DNA of 64,000 bases from assembly GCA_946122785.1 (NCBI GenBank), contig CAMGYJ010000011.1, positions 8,680,001 to 8,744,000 of the forward strand. The letters run 5' to 3'. Below the pieces are notes generated by a model. It saw only the letters and a program-made list of their open reading frames with translations, searched no databases and was not told where the DNA came from. This DNA comes from Linum tenue. Lineage: Eukaryota; Streptophyta; Magnoliopsida; Malpighiales; Linaceae. The translations under genes were made by a program, and so were the position numbers. This document shows positions 10,200-20,783 of this stretch, in pieces; the first letter of the stretch is position 1; every line of letters begins with the position of its first letter.

Positions 10200-11143
10200 G
10201 ATGAGCTGGTAGGTATAGAGGGTTCACCAGTCACAGGATACACCACAGCCCGTGAAGTCTAGCCAACCGATGGAACTGGGTGCAACTTTCCTCGCCTGCG
10301 TAATGTCGGGCATTCAGAGACAATATGGCCTGAACTTTTGCAGTAAATACAAAAAAAATTCTTCTTGCAGTAGGTCTAACGTGACTTATCTCCCGGCAAA
10401 AGAAACATGTAACCGTCACAGTAGAAGAGGAAGCATTAGTCGGATGACCAGGAGGTGGACGAGATGCTGCAACCGGACGGCATACAGCATACGCGAGTTC
10501 AGAATGAGGAGTGGCATGATCAATTTGAGACCGACTTCTGAGACGCGTCTCTTCCATCATAAGCTCAGCACCGACAACATCAATACTCGTGTATTGCGAT
10601 GAATCAATGAGGCACAGATAGGCTCGAACTCAGGCCGCAACTTTGCTAAAAATTGAAGAACACGAGTGCGAGCACGCTCAGCCTGAACCGCTGCCGCATC
10701 AGCATCAGGAACTAGAGAGACGGTCAGTAAATCATATTCAATTCCATAAATTGAGACACTCCTGATAATAACAGCGAACATCACGATCGCCCTGAGCAAG
10801 ATGAGAGATCTCGCCTTCCAACTCAAACTGACGAGAAGCTGTGTTTTGTGAATAAGTTGTGCAGATATGACCCCACATCTAATGCGCCATACGAAACCGA
10901 CGAAGGCTGAGGGCTGTCAGAATGTCCCCCGCAACCAACAACTAGGTAATAAGCTGGGCATTGGCAGCATGCCAGTCAGCCGCAGCCAGCCGCATCTGCA
11001 CCCGCCACTGGTGCCTTAGCTTCACTCGTCAAAACTGGAAGAAGCCGCTTACTCGCAACAAAATTGCGAAATTGAAACTCCCATATCGAAAAATTCCGAC
11101 CAACAAACTTTATCGTGAATGAATCCATTTTCGAGAAATCCAT
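10200..11143 (-). pseudogene. copia gag with zinc knuckle, frameshifted
   Basis: The N-terminus reads MDFSKMDSFTIKFVGRN and SIWEFQFRNFV (from 11143), typical of copia Gag. The middle carries VLQFLAKLRPEFEPI (about 10660-10610). Near 10370-10310 a CCHC zinc knuckle is readable, CIYCKSSGHIVSEC (C-X2-C-X4-H-X4-C). The three parts lie in different frames with stops between them, so the nucleocapsid-like protein is no longer made. Confidence 0.85.
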
Positions 11144-11360
11144 ACCAACCAAGCCGCCGAAAAAATTACCCAACAAACGCGGCAAGACCAAACCAAAAAA
11201 CGCACAACCCAAACTCGCGCGAAGACCCACTAAATGGCAGAACCCTAACTGCAGCACAAACCCCAACCCGAAATCCAAAGACGAACTCAACAGGGAAGAA
11301 AGAACATGAACGCATCAGCTTTAAATCAACAAAGAGGAACGTACTAACCTTTAGCGTAGA

Positions 11361-11373
11361 GGCTCTGATACCA
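11361..11373 (-). other. copia primer binding site (tRNA-Met type)
   Basis: The minus strand reads TGGTATCAGAGCC directly inside the 5' LTR, complementary to the initiator tRNA-Met 3' region. Confidence 0.9.
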
Positions 11374-11598
11374 TGTAAATAATCAAGCAGAAAGTAAAGA
11401 ACACACGAGAAACGTGGTATCCCTGTTTCCATGACTAGTCCATGGAAGAGGCTGTGCTCTTCAATAGGTTTTCACTATGCTCGTTAATTGTACAGAGAAG
11501 CATGGCCGACTCCTATATAGGAATTTAACCCTAGTTCTAATTACATTAAACAATCGTGGCTAATTACACATTGGCACTTAAGCTAATATATTTCAACA
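11374..11598 (-). repeat. copia 5' LTR
   Basis: Matches 5314-5542 along its length, with TG/CA ends and the shared CTATATAGG and AGCATGGCCGACT blocks. Flanked outside by TTCGT, the partner of TTCAT at 5309. Confidence 0.92.
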
Positions 11599-11820
11599 TT
11601 CGTATGCCATATATACATATACACGCATATTTGGCTTTAGTACCATTGAGATGGCAACGACGGTGCAGAAGAAAGTGAGCCAACAATAAATAAATAGATA
11701 AAAATTTATAACGCACGGCAGGCCCGGCCCAGACCCTGTGCTGGTCCGACCCACAGCACAGGGCCTAAAGTTTTGGGGGGCCCATAATCCATACGACCGG
11801 AGGCCTGCAATTCATAAGAC

Positions 11821-11940
11821 CCGAGGCCCGCTTGGGCTAGCGAAGCCCACATGGCCACACAAAACCCCTTGTTACAAGACAAGAGGCCCACTTGGGCTAG
11901 GGAAGCCCACATGGCCACACAAAACCCATTGTACATAGAC
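11821..11940 (+). repeat. 60-bp tandem repeat, two copies
   Basis: GAGGCCCGCTTGGGCTAG... (about 11822-11880) is repeated as GAGGCCCACTTGGGCTAG... (about 11882-11940) with a few changes, inside the hAT element. Confidence 0.85.
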
Positions 11941-11955
11941 GCAGGGAGGGAGGGA

Positions 11956-12035
11956 GGGAGGGAGGAGAATCGAACCACCAACCTCTTCTTAATTAAAAAA
12001 AGATTCGACCACTAAGCTACAATTGGTTTGTTGCA
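11956..12035 (-). repeat. tRNA-like SINE head inside the hAT element
   Basis: On the minus strand TAGCTTAGTGGTCGAATC (12019-12002) fits a Pol III A box and GGTTGGTGGTTCGATTC (11983-11967) a B box, about 35 bp apart. A GGGA-rich tract follows. It is a tRNA-derived promoter rather than a tRNA gene, because the stems do not close. Confidence 0.5.
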
Positions 12036-12485
12036 TTTCAATATCAGCTAACTTATTTATTCTTCTCTTCTCCAAAATTTCTCAACTTCCCAAAAGCATC
12101 CAACACTTAAATATGAATTGTTCATACTCAATTCTGATTAAGTCATCATCCCTACTATCCAGTCTCCTACTCAACTTGTTTTAAGTTCTAATCTTTTTTC
12201 TTTTTCTTTTGCAGAGACTTATATTGATTGAAAATTTGGAATTATTAATCTTTGGTTATAATTTTTAATTATGTCAACCCAAAAATTTCAAAAGGATAGT
12301 TTCTAAGTGTAGATAATATCTGATAATATATAATAATATTAATTTGTAATAAACTTTTGAAGTTAGTAATTTTTATTATTATTTAATAATTTTATTTTGA
12401 ACACATTTGTGAGAAAAAATTTTGTAGCCACATTTAAATTTTCGAACAGGGTCTCCGAATATAATGAGACGGCCCTGACGCTCGG

Positions 12486-13353
12486 CAGGCTTTTCCCCAA
12501 ATAGAACGGTTGATGGCCGCTGCAACGTTGCTTTGCCAGGGGTGGAATAGTTTCATGCTGCAGGACTGGTCGGAGACTCGCAGACTCGCAGTGATGTTGG
12601 AAGAAAAGGAAAAAGTAAATAGAATATAGTTGTGGAGGCCTTGCGGGAAAAGGAAAAAAACACAACTGTTTTGGCCAAAGTCGAGCTGCAACGGCCAACG
12701 GTGTTGTTTTTTTTCTTTCTTTGCAGTGACGCCGTTGGAATCACAAGGCTGTGTAAGAAAAATAATAGGCCAAGTCTGTCGGTTTTAATTAATAAAAGAG
12801 AAAATCAAAACACCAGTGTTTACGGAAAACAATGGTGTTTGCCGCACAACTCCGTACTGATCCTCTTGGCCAAAATTGATTTAAATAATAATTAAAAGAA
12901 ACATATCGGCTTTGGGCCAAAACAACGTTGTTACTATTGGCCGCAACATTGCAGAACGATGCAAGCAACGTTGAAAGGTGAAAACAAATTCAATTTGGAC
13001 AAGGATTATTCTTGCACCCTTGTTGTGATGGAGGTTTAATTGGCATAGAAAGCAAACTGGCCTGTCGTAACATAGTTGGTTATAGGGCCGAAATTTCAAG
13101 TTGGGAGAGACAGTGATGCTTTGTTATACAAGTATGTCGAATGGATCAAAGTAAACGAAAGGAGCCAATTATGTCTTGACTTTAAAGCACTTTGTGCCGA
13201 TGTCATATTTGAAGAGACAACGTTGCACGCCGAGGAAGAGGGATGATGTCGATCTTTGCTAACGAAGTTGCTTTCGCAGATGGCTTTGCATTTTGCAAGA
13301 GAGTTTGGTTAGGAACAAGGTTAACAATTTGGTTCATAATTCTTATAAATCAA
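12486..13353 (+). other. Tat-element 3' spacer, continued
   Basis: No gene recognised. GTTGTT and AACAACG motifs resemble those of 2674-3396. It runs directly into a polypurine tract and LTR start, which supports a single long spacer split by insertions. Confidence 0.5.
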
Positions 13354-13367
13354 ATTGTGGGGGTATT
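13354..13367 (+). other. polypurine tract of the Tat element
   Basis: ATTGTGGGGGTATT sits immediately before TGTTGACACC, the LTR start, which is the expected primer for plus-strand DNA synthesis. Confidence 0.75.
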
Positions 13368-15558
13368 TGTTGACACCTAGAATTATTTCGTATCGAATTA
13401 AATGCCCTATTAATTAGTCTCGACATTTAATTCGATACCGCATGAAAATAAAAACGGTGTCGTTTGGAGACAAGCGCCACCGCAAAGAGATTCACGGTGT
13501 CGCGAAGCTCACCGCATCGCGGGACCAGGAAACGATGTTGTTTAGCTAAAAACGGCACCGCGGGGTGAGAATCGCGGCGCGTGTTTAACAACGTGGCCAT
13601 GACCAAGTTTTTAGAATGGCCAATTTAAAGTTTTAGAATGACCAATTTAATTATAAATATTATCAATAATTAATTTGAACGGTGTTGCTTAGTTAAAAAA
13701 TGACACCCCCAAGGAAGCTCAACGGTACCGCGGCACTTGAAATGACATTGTTTACTAGAAAACAATGTTGTGAGTCATGGGCCGCACGATTAGTGTCGTC
13801 ATTGCAAAAGGAGTACTTTTTGTTTATTCCTTGTCGGAAGAGGAGAGAAACGACACTACTTAGAGGTAAGCGGCATCGTGGATGGGTAAAACGGCACCGC
13901 GATTAAAAACGACAATGTTTAATATAAAACAGTGTCGCTAGAGAAAAAGCAAACAGAGCTGGTTGGGGAAAAAACGACACCGAGGTACTTGAAACGACAC
14001 TGTCTACTGAAAAACAATGTGTGAGTGTCGCAAGAGTTATGTTGCTATTGGAAAAGGTGTGTTTTTTCTTTTATTCCTTATCGGAGGAGGAGAAAAATAT
14101 CACGGTTGGGGTTTGGGGTTGGCATTTGGTTTGGAAGTTGGGATTTGGGTTATGTTTATTTAAAACCCTGATTCGATTTTCATGGTGTTTTGGTTCTTTG
14201 GGAAAAAACTTGCTTGGTTGTGTGTTGAGATTATGTCTATTGTATGTGTGGGTTCTGGGAAATCGTGTGTGTATTTGGGACTGAAATTATGATGGTTTTG
14301 GGGATAAAATTGTGTATCAGTTTAGTTGTGGTTGATTTTTCTTTGTCTTAACTAGAAAAATGGGTATGTATGTTTGGTGATTTTGGGAGTTGATTTGGAG
14401 TTAATTTGCGGTTTCGGAAATCTGGGATGATTTTGAAACTGGATTTTGTGGTGTATGATGTGGGTTTTGAGTCTAGAAATTACTAGAAATTTTGTGTTGT
14501 TCATGGTGGGTTTGATTTTGAGAATCGGTTTCTGACTACTTATGATGGTTTAAATGTTTTGTTTGTTTCTTTTGGTTTCAGATGAGGGAGGGGAGAAAAC
14601 AAAAAGTGTGCTGCCGTCAGCGTATAAGGAACTAGGGGTGTCGGTTCGGGTTTGGTTAACCCAGGAAACTCGAAACTGCCTCCTCTGTGAAACCCGAACC
14701 TGAGGAGGCTTTTCGGTTATGGGTACCCGAAACCCAAAAACGTCCTCATCCGGTTACGGAATCGGTTAATGGAACCCGAAACGCGAAGCTATGCCATAGC
14801 CAACTAGCGCCTTGCAATCTGATTCGCAGACTCCTTGACAGATTCCAACTGGGTGGTAGGGCTGGTATCTGTTGCACTGTACTTGCAATCCCTATCGCGG
14901 GAAGAATAATGGTCGATGAACAGTCGAGTAGAGAGAGAGGGAGGGAGAAAACGGGAGAGAGAGATTCTTTGAAAGGGGCTATTGTGATAGTGGATCTCGA
15001 TATGGTCCGCAGGTGGCAGCCGTCATCTTTATCGCGGGAGGAAAATTGCAGACGAACGAAGAGATAGGAAATGGGAGAGAGAGAGGAAATCAATTAGGTT
15101 TCTATCTTTGAAGTTTGGGTTGTCGGGTCCATTTTCCCACTGCCACTAAAGTTCGGGTTCTTATCGGGGGATTTTTCCAGAAATAGCACATTAAAAAAAA
15201 ATTTACAAAAATAGCACCCAACACATAAAAATTATAAAAATAGCACCCTTTTTTTGAAATCCCACCTCCAAGATGCGGTTTAATTGTGAACCGCACGCAC
15301 AAGGTGCGGTTTATATGTAAACCGCACACCCAAGATGCGGTTTATATGTAAACCGCACGCTCAAGGTGCGGTTTAAGGTTCTGGGCCAAAACCGCATCTT
15401 GGGCATGTGATTTCATGTATGACCTAATAAAACCGCATGGCCTAGGTGCGGTTCTTGGGCTGACCTAGCAAAACCGCACCCTCAACATGCGGTTTTGCCC
15501 ATACAAACCGCTCCCCCCGCCCCCATGCGGTTTGTGTGTCGTCCCCATTTTTCCGACA

Positions 15559-16800
15559 TCAAACATGTTGCCATGCAGGTTGACAGAGTGATTGATATTT
15601 GGCAGGATCGTGATGGTCCCTAAAATACTTCGTCAACCAAGTGATTGATATTTGGTGTTTCCTCAATGGTGCAATGCGATCCGTCGCATCAACGCTTCCC
15701 TTGGTTGGTACTTTCACCCCCAAAACATTGTGGATGAATTGCTGCCAACCGGTCATACTGTCATGATCCTCGGGGGGGGGGGGGGGGAGTGATGATCACT
15801 CACACACACCGCTTTGCCGTCGATGGGCAGATGGGTTAGGATGGCGACGTCCTTTAGCGTGATGGTGCACTCTCCTTCGTGAAAGTTGAAACAATGTGTC
15901 TCCTTTCTCCATCTCTCCACCAATGTGGTGATGAGTTGGCGATCGACTTTTATGCCTACAAAATGCCTAATCGACTCCAACCGTGCCCTTTTGAGAAAAG
16001 GGCAAGATAACTGGGTTCCATAGGAGCACATTGGTCGTACCCCTGTAGCGGAGTATTTGTTGTGCCTCCTAGCGAAAATTTCCACGTTATTTATGATATA
16101 TTAGTAACATTCTAAATGAATAATAATTTAAAGAGATACATACATATTATCATAAAACAAATATACTCAATTAATTAAAATAAATAACATTCTAAATGAA
16201 TAATAATTTAAAGAGATACATTCATATTCAAATATTTGAAATTAATAAAATTCATTTTGTACACATAAACATAAATCATATTGGTTGTTTGGTAAATAAT
16301 TTAATCGTATTGGTTGTTTTAAATAATTTAATCGAATACAATGCAACACTCGTTAGACTATTAGAAAAGGTATACATCTTCTTAGAAACACAGTTTTTTT
16401 TACTGAAAAAGGGGAGATCCGATGATCTCTTAATACCGGATTTTCCCAGGGAATGGGAGGATCATGATAATCGCTCAAAATCCCATGTCCTTAGAGGTGC
16501 ATCTCTTTATAAAGAATCGAAGTAAGTGGCGCTATGTATTCTATTAAATTATTGAAAACAACCAATACGATTAAAAATGATCAAATTTATTTTATATTCC
16601 ACTAAGTACATTAGCAAAATAAAAGAAAGACAAATGATGAAGAATTGTATGTACCTCGTGATCGTTCCAAACATCCCTTGAACGATGGTTGGGTTGGTCG
16701 TACTAGTCCGTTGGATCAATAGGTCCTTGATCCAAATAATACCGTTGGTTGTATATATCCATGTCGTCCCTAACCTACGAGGGAATAACAACAAGGTTAG
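15559..16800 (-). pseudogene. plant mobile domain (PMD, MAIN-like) gene carried by MULE 2
   Basis: Read on the minus strand. A first exon-like segment near 16790-16660 reads YYLDQGPIDPTD, a stop, then HRSRDVW, and ends at a possible GT donor. The next segment, 16085-15753, reads RHFVGIKVDRQL, LVERWRKETH, and GECTITLKDVAILTHLPIDGKAV, the signature of the PMD family. A 16-G run at 15772-15787 (poly-Pro on the minus strand) then shifts the frame; the protein continues as GWQQFIHNVLG and ITWLTKYFRDHHD (15756-15559). PMD proteins in plants include MAIN, which acts in gene silencing and meristem maintenance, and many transposon-borne copies. The premature stop and shift make this copy non-functional unless the G run is a sequencing error. 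Confidence 0.8.
16105..16222 (+). repeat. direct repeat, two copies about 79 bp apart, inside MULE 2
   Basis: AACATTCTAAATGAATAATAA occurs at about 16107 and again at about 16186, each followed by TTTAAAGAGATACAT. The repeat lies between two exon-like segments of the PMD gene. Confidence 0.85.
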
Positions 16801-17764
16801 TACATAGATTAATTAAAAAGCTTATAACAACAACAATAATTGACCAGAATAATGAGTACTTACCGCTTGAAATTCATCATAATAAACTCCCTTGGAACCA
16901 CCCATCCATTTTTTTGCGAAAGTCGGACAGAGATTCGGTGGGTTTTGAAGGAAAAATTAAAAAAATGTTTTCTGATGGCAGATTGAACTTAGCCGCAACC
17001 AACACACCACTAATTCCTAGGCTTTTTGGAGGGGAGGGGATAAAGAGATAATTTTAAGAGAGAGAGTGAAGAATGGGTTGTGGTGTGAAAAAATGACGAG
17101 GGAGGGGGGGGGGGTATTGATACATTTCAGACCGCACCCTCTAGGGGCGGTCTAGTAATTTTGGCTTCATTGAAACCGCATCTGGAGGGTGCGGTTTCCG
17201 TTTTTCGAGGCGCGGAACGCAGGCGAGAGGTGCGGTCTTCGATCCTTGACACAGATTGTTGACTTGGCGTGCGGTCCGCCGTTGGATCACCGCCTCATCC
17301 AACGGTCTTGAAAGCCGCTCCGGAGGAAACACAAACCGCAGCTTCTAAGTGCGGTTCCCTGGCTAACGTTGTAAGGACCGCATCTCCAAGGTGCGGTTTC
17401 AAAAAAAAAATGGTGCTATTTTTGTAATTTTTTTAAAGGTGCTATTATTGAAAAAATCCCCTTATCGGGTAAGTATGGGTTTTCGGTTTTAACCAAACCC
17501 GAAACCATTCAAGCACTGTCGGTTTGAACGCATTAACAAAACCGATAAGCTGGTTTTGACGGTTCGGGTTTGGTTAAAACCAAAAACTGAAAAGTGATCG
17601 AGTAGCCCTATAAGGAACTCGCCGGCGACGACGGCGGCAAAAGTAGAGGGTTTGGGTAAGTTGTTGAACGGGTTTTTGTATTTAAGAAAGGTAAAAAAAC
17701 ATGATGAATTATATAAATGGTGAATGGTGATTAGTGGGAGATGAGATTAATTTAGATCACCAAC

Positions 17765-18455
17765 CTTTTCGGCACTGGCGGATCCAGGGGGTGGCCACCC
17801 CGGGCCCCGGCCCAGCCCTCCTCTGGATCCATAGTTAGTATAGGTCTTATGAATTTTTCGATTTTAGATATTCGGGTCGTTGTTATTTTAAAATAAGATT
17901 AGGTATAATTAGAAAAATAATTCAGATGAACATATTCAAAATCACTACTCTAAATTTAGCTTATAAATTCTAACCTCAAAGGTTATTCGACTAAAAAAAT
18001 AATGAAACCTAAAAATTCAAAAAGTTTAAAACGTAAAAGACTAAAACATATATGAGGTTGTTACCTTGGAAAATTTACTAGAGCAGCTGGTGGATATAGG
18101 GATGGAAACACAATGCAAATTGATTACTAGATTGATTTGTCTAGTGTTGATGCTGCTAGTTTCAACAGGTAATACGAATAGAACCTTTTCAACAACGAAA
18201 CATGTGAAAATTGATTTGCGCAACAAAATGAGCGATGTATTTCTAGTCGATTGCTCAAGTATTTTATTTGAAACAGTGTATACTATTGGTATGGATGTGG
18301 ACTCCATTATTAATGCATTCGCTAAATTAAAATACCGTTGTGTACAATTTACATTGTAAAAAAATTATAATCATTATATTTTTTTGCTATTCTAATTTTC
18401 TAATAAAATGCGACCCAGTGCACTTCTGTGTTCTGGATCCGCCGCTGCTTTTCGG
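17765..18455. mobile_element. hAT element (17773-18447) with perfect 8-bp TSD
   Basis: Starts CACTGGCGGATCCAG, ends CTGGATCCGCCGCTG, with CTTTTCGG on both sides (17765-17772 and 18448-18455). At 675 bp it is an internally deleted copy that still carries the 3' end of a transposase gene. Confidence 0.92.
18066..18359 (+). pseudogene. C-terminal hAT dimerisation domain of a transposase
   Basis: The frame reads LITRLICLVLMLLVSTGNTNRTFSTTKHVKIDLRNKM in the order of the plant hAT C-terminal dimerisation domain, in which the usual phrase is close to VLTLPVSTATTERAFS; the middle here is diverged. It ends at a stop within the element. The BED/TTF finger and DDE catalytic part of the transposase are missing, so it cannot act. 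Confidence 0.8.
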
Positions 18456-19012
18456 TGTTGTTTGGTGAGGGATATGCTTCTTTCCCTCAACTTCTTGCTG
18501 CTGCCTTTTCTTCTTTTGAGCTCTTCTTGTCTTTGTCTTGTCGTTTTTGCGTTCTTTGTTTCTGTCTATTTTCTGTGTTTTGGCTGTGTGTTTGAACTTT
18601 GAAGAAATGGAAATGGGAAGGTTTGTAGAGTTGTTATGCTCTTTGTGGATCAGAAAAGAAAGAAGAAGTGAAGGTAATTATTTTGTTGAGTTGTTTTCTT
18701 TTTCTGGTCCGTTTGGGTTCCTGTTGGCGTCTGGAATTTTGAAGAAGAGGAGGAGGAGGAGGAAGAAAGTGACTCAGAAATTTTGATGAAGAAGAAATTT
18801 TGACCGAATTGACTAGTTTGGACAATGGTTGATTTTGACTTGTTGAATTTGGGTTTTGCCTTGGGCCTAATTTCTTTTATTGTTAAATTTTGTAATGTAA
18901 TGTACTAGTTATTAAATTATTATGTAATAACAGTGTATTTGTAGTTTATTCGGTAATGTACCGTAAACATGATTGCAATTTATTTTATATAAGATGTTAT
19001 TTTTATTCCTAA

Positions 19013-19291
19013 TTTTTATTTGGTTAAATACACTTGTATATCCAAAACTTTCACGGTTGTGCCAATAATATCCAAATTTCTCGAAATACCACTTATATCC
19101 AATTCCTTCACATTCTTTAACGGTGTTTTTGGATATACAAGTGTATTTAACCAAAAATATATTGGGAAATGAATAGATTTGGCAAAGAACAACTTTAAAA
19201 CATGGATATAAGTGGTATTTCAAAAAATTTGGATATTATTGGCATAACAGTGAAAGTTTTGGATATACAAGTGTATTAAACCTTTTTATTT
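19013..19291. mobile_element. palindromic Mutator-type MITE (19022-19282) with perfect 9-bp TSD
   Basis: The ends GGTTAAATACACTTGTATAT and the inverse of GGTTTAATACACTTGTATAT pair over about 80 bp, giving a fold-back. TTTTTATTT flanks both sides (19013-19021, 19283-19291). A third copy of the terminal motif (inverse orientation) lies internally at 19131-19152. Confidence 0.9.
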
Positions 19292-19555
19292 TTACGAAAT
19301 TGAGCCCCAACTATTATTAGACTCAACGTCTTGAGAATCAAATCAACCATTAACTCACACTCCCATGACAACAAAATCAAATAAATGTTGATTAAATTGC
19401 ATCTATCGAGATTTGTTATTGCTAATCTCATTTAAGTAATGAAAATATTATACAATGCATTTTTGTCTAGAAGTTTGTTTAAGATGCGCTATTGCGAAAC
19501 TTAAACAGAATCTAAATATTATCTAACTTAGCATGTTTTAGCCCGGACAAAAAGT

Positions 19556-20385
19556 GGTGCCTACAGTGGACTACGTGGACTTTGATCCAGACTACTCGGG
19601 TACGTAGGCAATCAGTAGGTTCGAGTCCAACTGATCAAAAACTCTCTCTTTACTTTTGATAATTACCTCAATATGCGTATGATCAAATTGTATTAATGTC
19701 TAATTAATTGAATCTTATAATTAAATACATACATTAGCCGCAAATAATAATACACCCAACCCTTAAAAAACTTATTGATTTAAGTAGTACCAATTTTGGG
19801 CGTTGTGGGGTGTGAATACACTTCCCCACACATACTCGTACTCTCAAACCTGTAATCTTAAATTTCATAGACCAAGTCCCGGTTTGACCTTATGGTTGAG
19901 ACCAGACTAAATAGTGTTCGACCCACTACAGTTAAGGTCAATGGCGACTCCGAGCAATCAAGCGATGGGTACTTTGATCTCGAGGGGCGGTTGCGCCATC
20001 GACCTTACTTGTAGTGGATGGAACACTATTTGGCCCGAATCTAACCTTAGGGCCAGAACCGGGACTTGGTCTGCGAATTAGGAGATTTTGGGTTCGGGAG
20101 TACGGTTACTTGTGGGGAAGTGTATTCACACTCCACAACCGCCCAAAATTGGTACTACTTAAATCGATAAGTTTTGAAGAGTTGGGTGTATTATAATTTG
20201 CGCCTTATTTACGTATTTAATTATAAGTTCAAATAGTTAGGTATTTAGTATGAGTTGTTCATACATCTATTGAAGTAACGTAAATATCAAAATAAAGAAA
20301 GAGTTTTTGATTAGTTGGACTCGAACCTATTGGTTGCCTACGTACCCGAGTAGTCGATATCAAAATTCACGTAGTTCGGTACACT
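19556..20385. repeat. ~390-bp-arm inverted repeat of two Tat LTR tails
   Basis: The left arm (about 19556-19946) and right arm (about 19994-20385) are inverted copies. Both carry ACTACTCGGGTACGTAGGCAA, TTAAGTAGTACCAATTTTGG, CACTTCCCCACA, GACCAAGTCCCGGTT and CACTACA followed by GTAAGGTC. The centre is about 47 bp of primer-site-like sequence. Two LTR ends of the same family thus meet tail to tail. Confidence 0.85.
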
Positions 20386-20783
20386 ACAAGTAAGGTCAAT
20401 GGTGACTACGAGCAAATCGCGACGGATTCCCTGATCTCGGAGGCGGTTGCGACAATGACGACTACGCTAGGGACAATTGCAAGTTACACTACATTAATTT
20501 AATCAATAAGTAATTCTTACCTTTCTTTTTTGGTGTTCATTAAGTTGGTTGTGCTTTTCATTTTTCACGTATTTATTTGCATTCATACATCAAAAGCTCT
20601 ATACCCGAGCTGTACCTTTCAAAATTGAAAAGAGTACCGTGAGTTCTACATTAGTAGGGGAATAACGAGAAACTTTCTAACCAAGTTGAACTCAAATTGA
20701 GGTTGACTTGAGATATCCGGCTAAACTCGAAAGAACTTCGGTCAGGTACAACTTGGGAACCAATTCTCGAGGACTCATACTCA
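20386..20783 (+). other. 5' leader of Tat-type derivative A
   Basis: Begins AGTAAGGTCAATGGTGACTAC and continues with AAAAGCTCTATACCCGAGCT and TACAACTTGGGA, which match the leader of element B (25700-26000). The leader resumes at 21586 beyond a hAT insertion. No gene. Confidence 0.65.

Larger units (their letters stand above)
5309..11603 (-). mobile_element. full-length Ty1/copia retrotransposon, decayed (5314-11598)
   Basis: Two similar LTRs (5314-5542 and 11374-11598) enclose gag, protease, integrase, reverse transcriptase and RNase H in copia order on the minus strand. The flanks TTCAT (5309-5313) and TTCGT (11599-11603) fit a 5-bp target-site duplication with one change. By eye the LTRs differ at roughly 17 positions plus a few small indels, so the insertion is not recent. 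A MULE (7133-8298) has inserted between integrase and reverse transcriptase. Every domain carries stops or frameshifts. Confidence 0.93.
11711..12485. mobile_element. hAT element (11719-12477) with 8-bp TSD
   Basis: The element starts CAGGCCCGGCCCAG and ends GACGGCCCTG; flanks ACGCACGG (11711-11718) and ACGCTCGG (12478-12485) are an 8-bp duplication with one change. The 759 bp interior holds a two-copy tandem repeat and a tRNA-like promoter segment but no transposase frame. It lies in the spacer just beyond the copia element. Confidence 0.8.
15160..17469. mobile_element. MULE 2 (about 15168-17460) with a plant mobile domain gene
   Basis: The ends GGGATTTTTCCAGAAATAGC and the inverse of GGGATTTTTTCAATAATAGC match MULE 1. 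CTTATCGG(G) flanks both sides (15160-15168 and 17461-17469), a TSD of 8-9 bp that overlaps the terminal Gs. Both arms are full of GTGCGGTTT and its inverse (15275-15535 and 17160-17400). The interior carries a plant mobile domain gene on the minus strand and no transposase. Confidence 0.87.
14625..17618. mobile_element. hAT element (14633-17610) with perfect 8-bp TSD, containing MULE 2
   Basis: The ends TAGGGGTGTCGGTTCGG and the inverse of TAGGGCTACTCGATCAC are flanked by identical TAAGGAAC at 14625-14632 and 17611-17618. Subterminal GGTTCGGGTTTGGTTAA repeats occur at both ends. Only about 680 bp belong to the hAT itself; the rest is the MULE inserted at 15168. No hAT transposase remains. Confidence 0.9.
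13368..19930 (+). mobile_element. Tat-type gypsy LTR broken up by nested insertions
   Basis: The LTR starts TGTTGACACC after the polypurine tract and ends CCACTACA at 19930, followed by GGTCAATGGCGACTCC, which resembles the primer-site region of Tat/Ogre elements. The GGGTACGTAGGCAA motif near 19600, common in LTRs of this lineage, supports the 3' boundary. Three insertions (14633-17610, 17773-18447, 19022-19282) lie inside; without them the LTR would be about 2.6 kb. Between 13680 and 14100 an imperfect ~275 bp repeat is visible (GACACC...TTGTTTACT...AAACAATGT twice). The region 14100-14620 and 18456-19012 is T-rich and non-coding. Confidence 0.65.
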
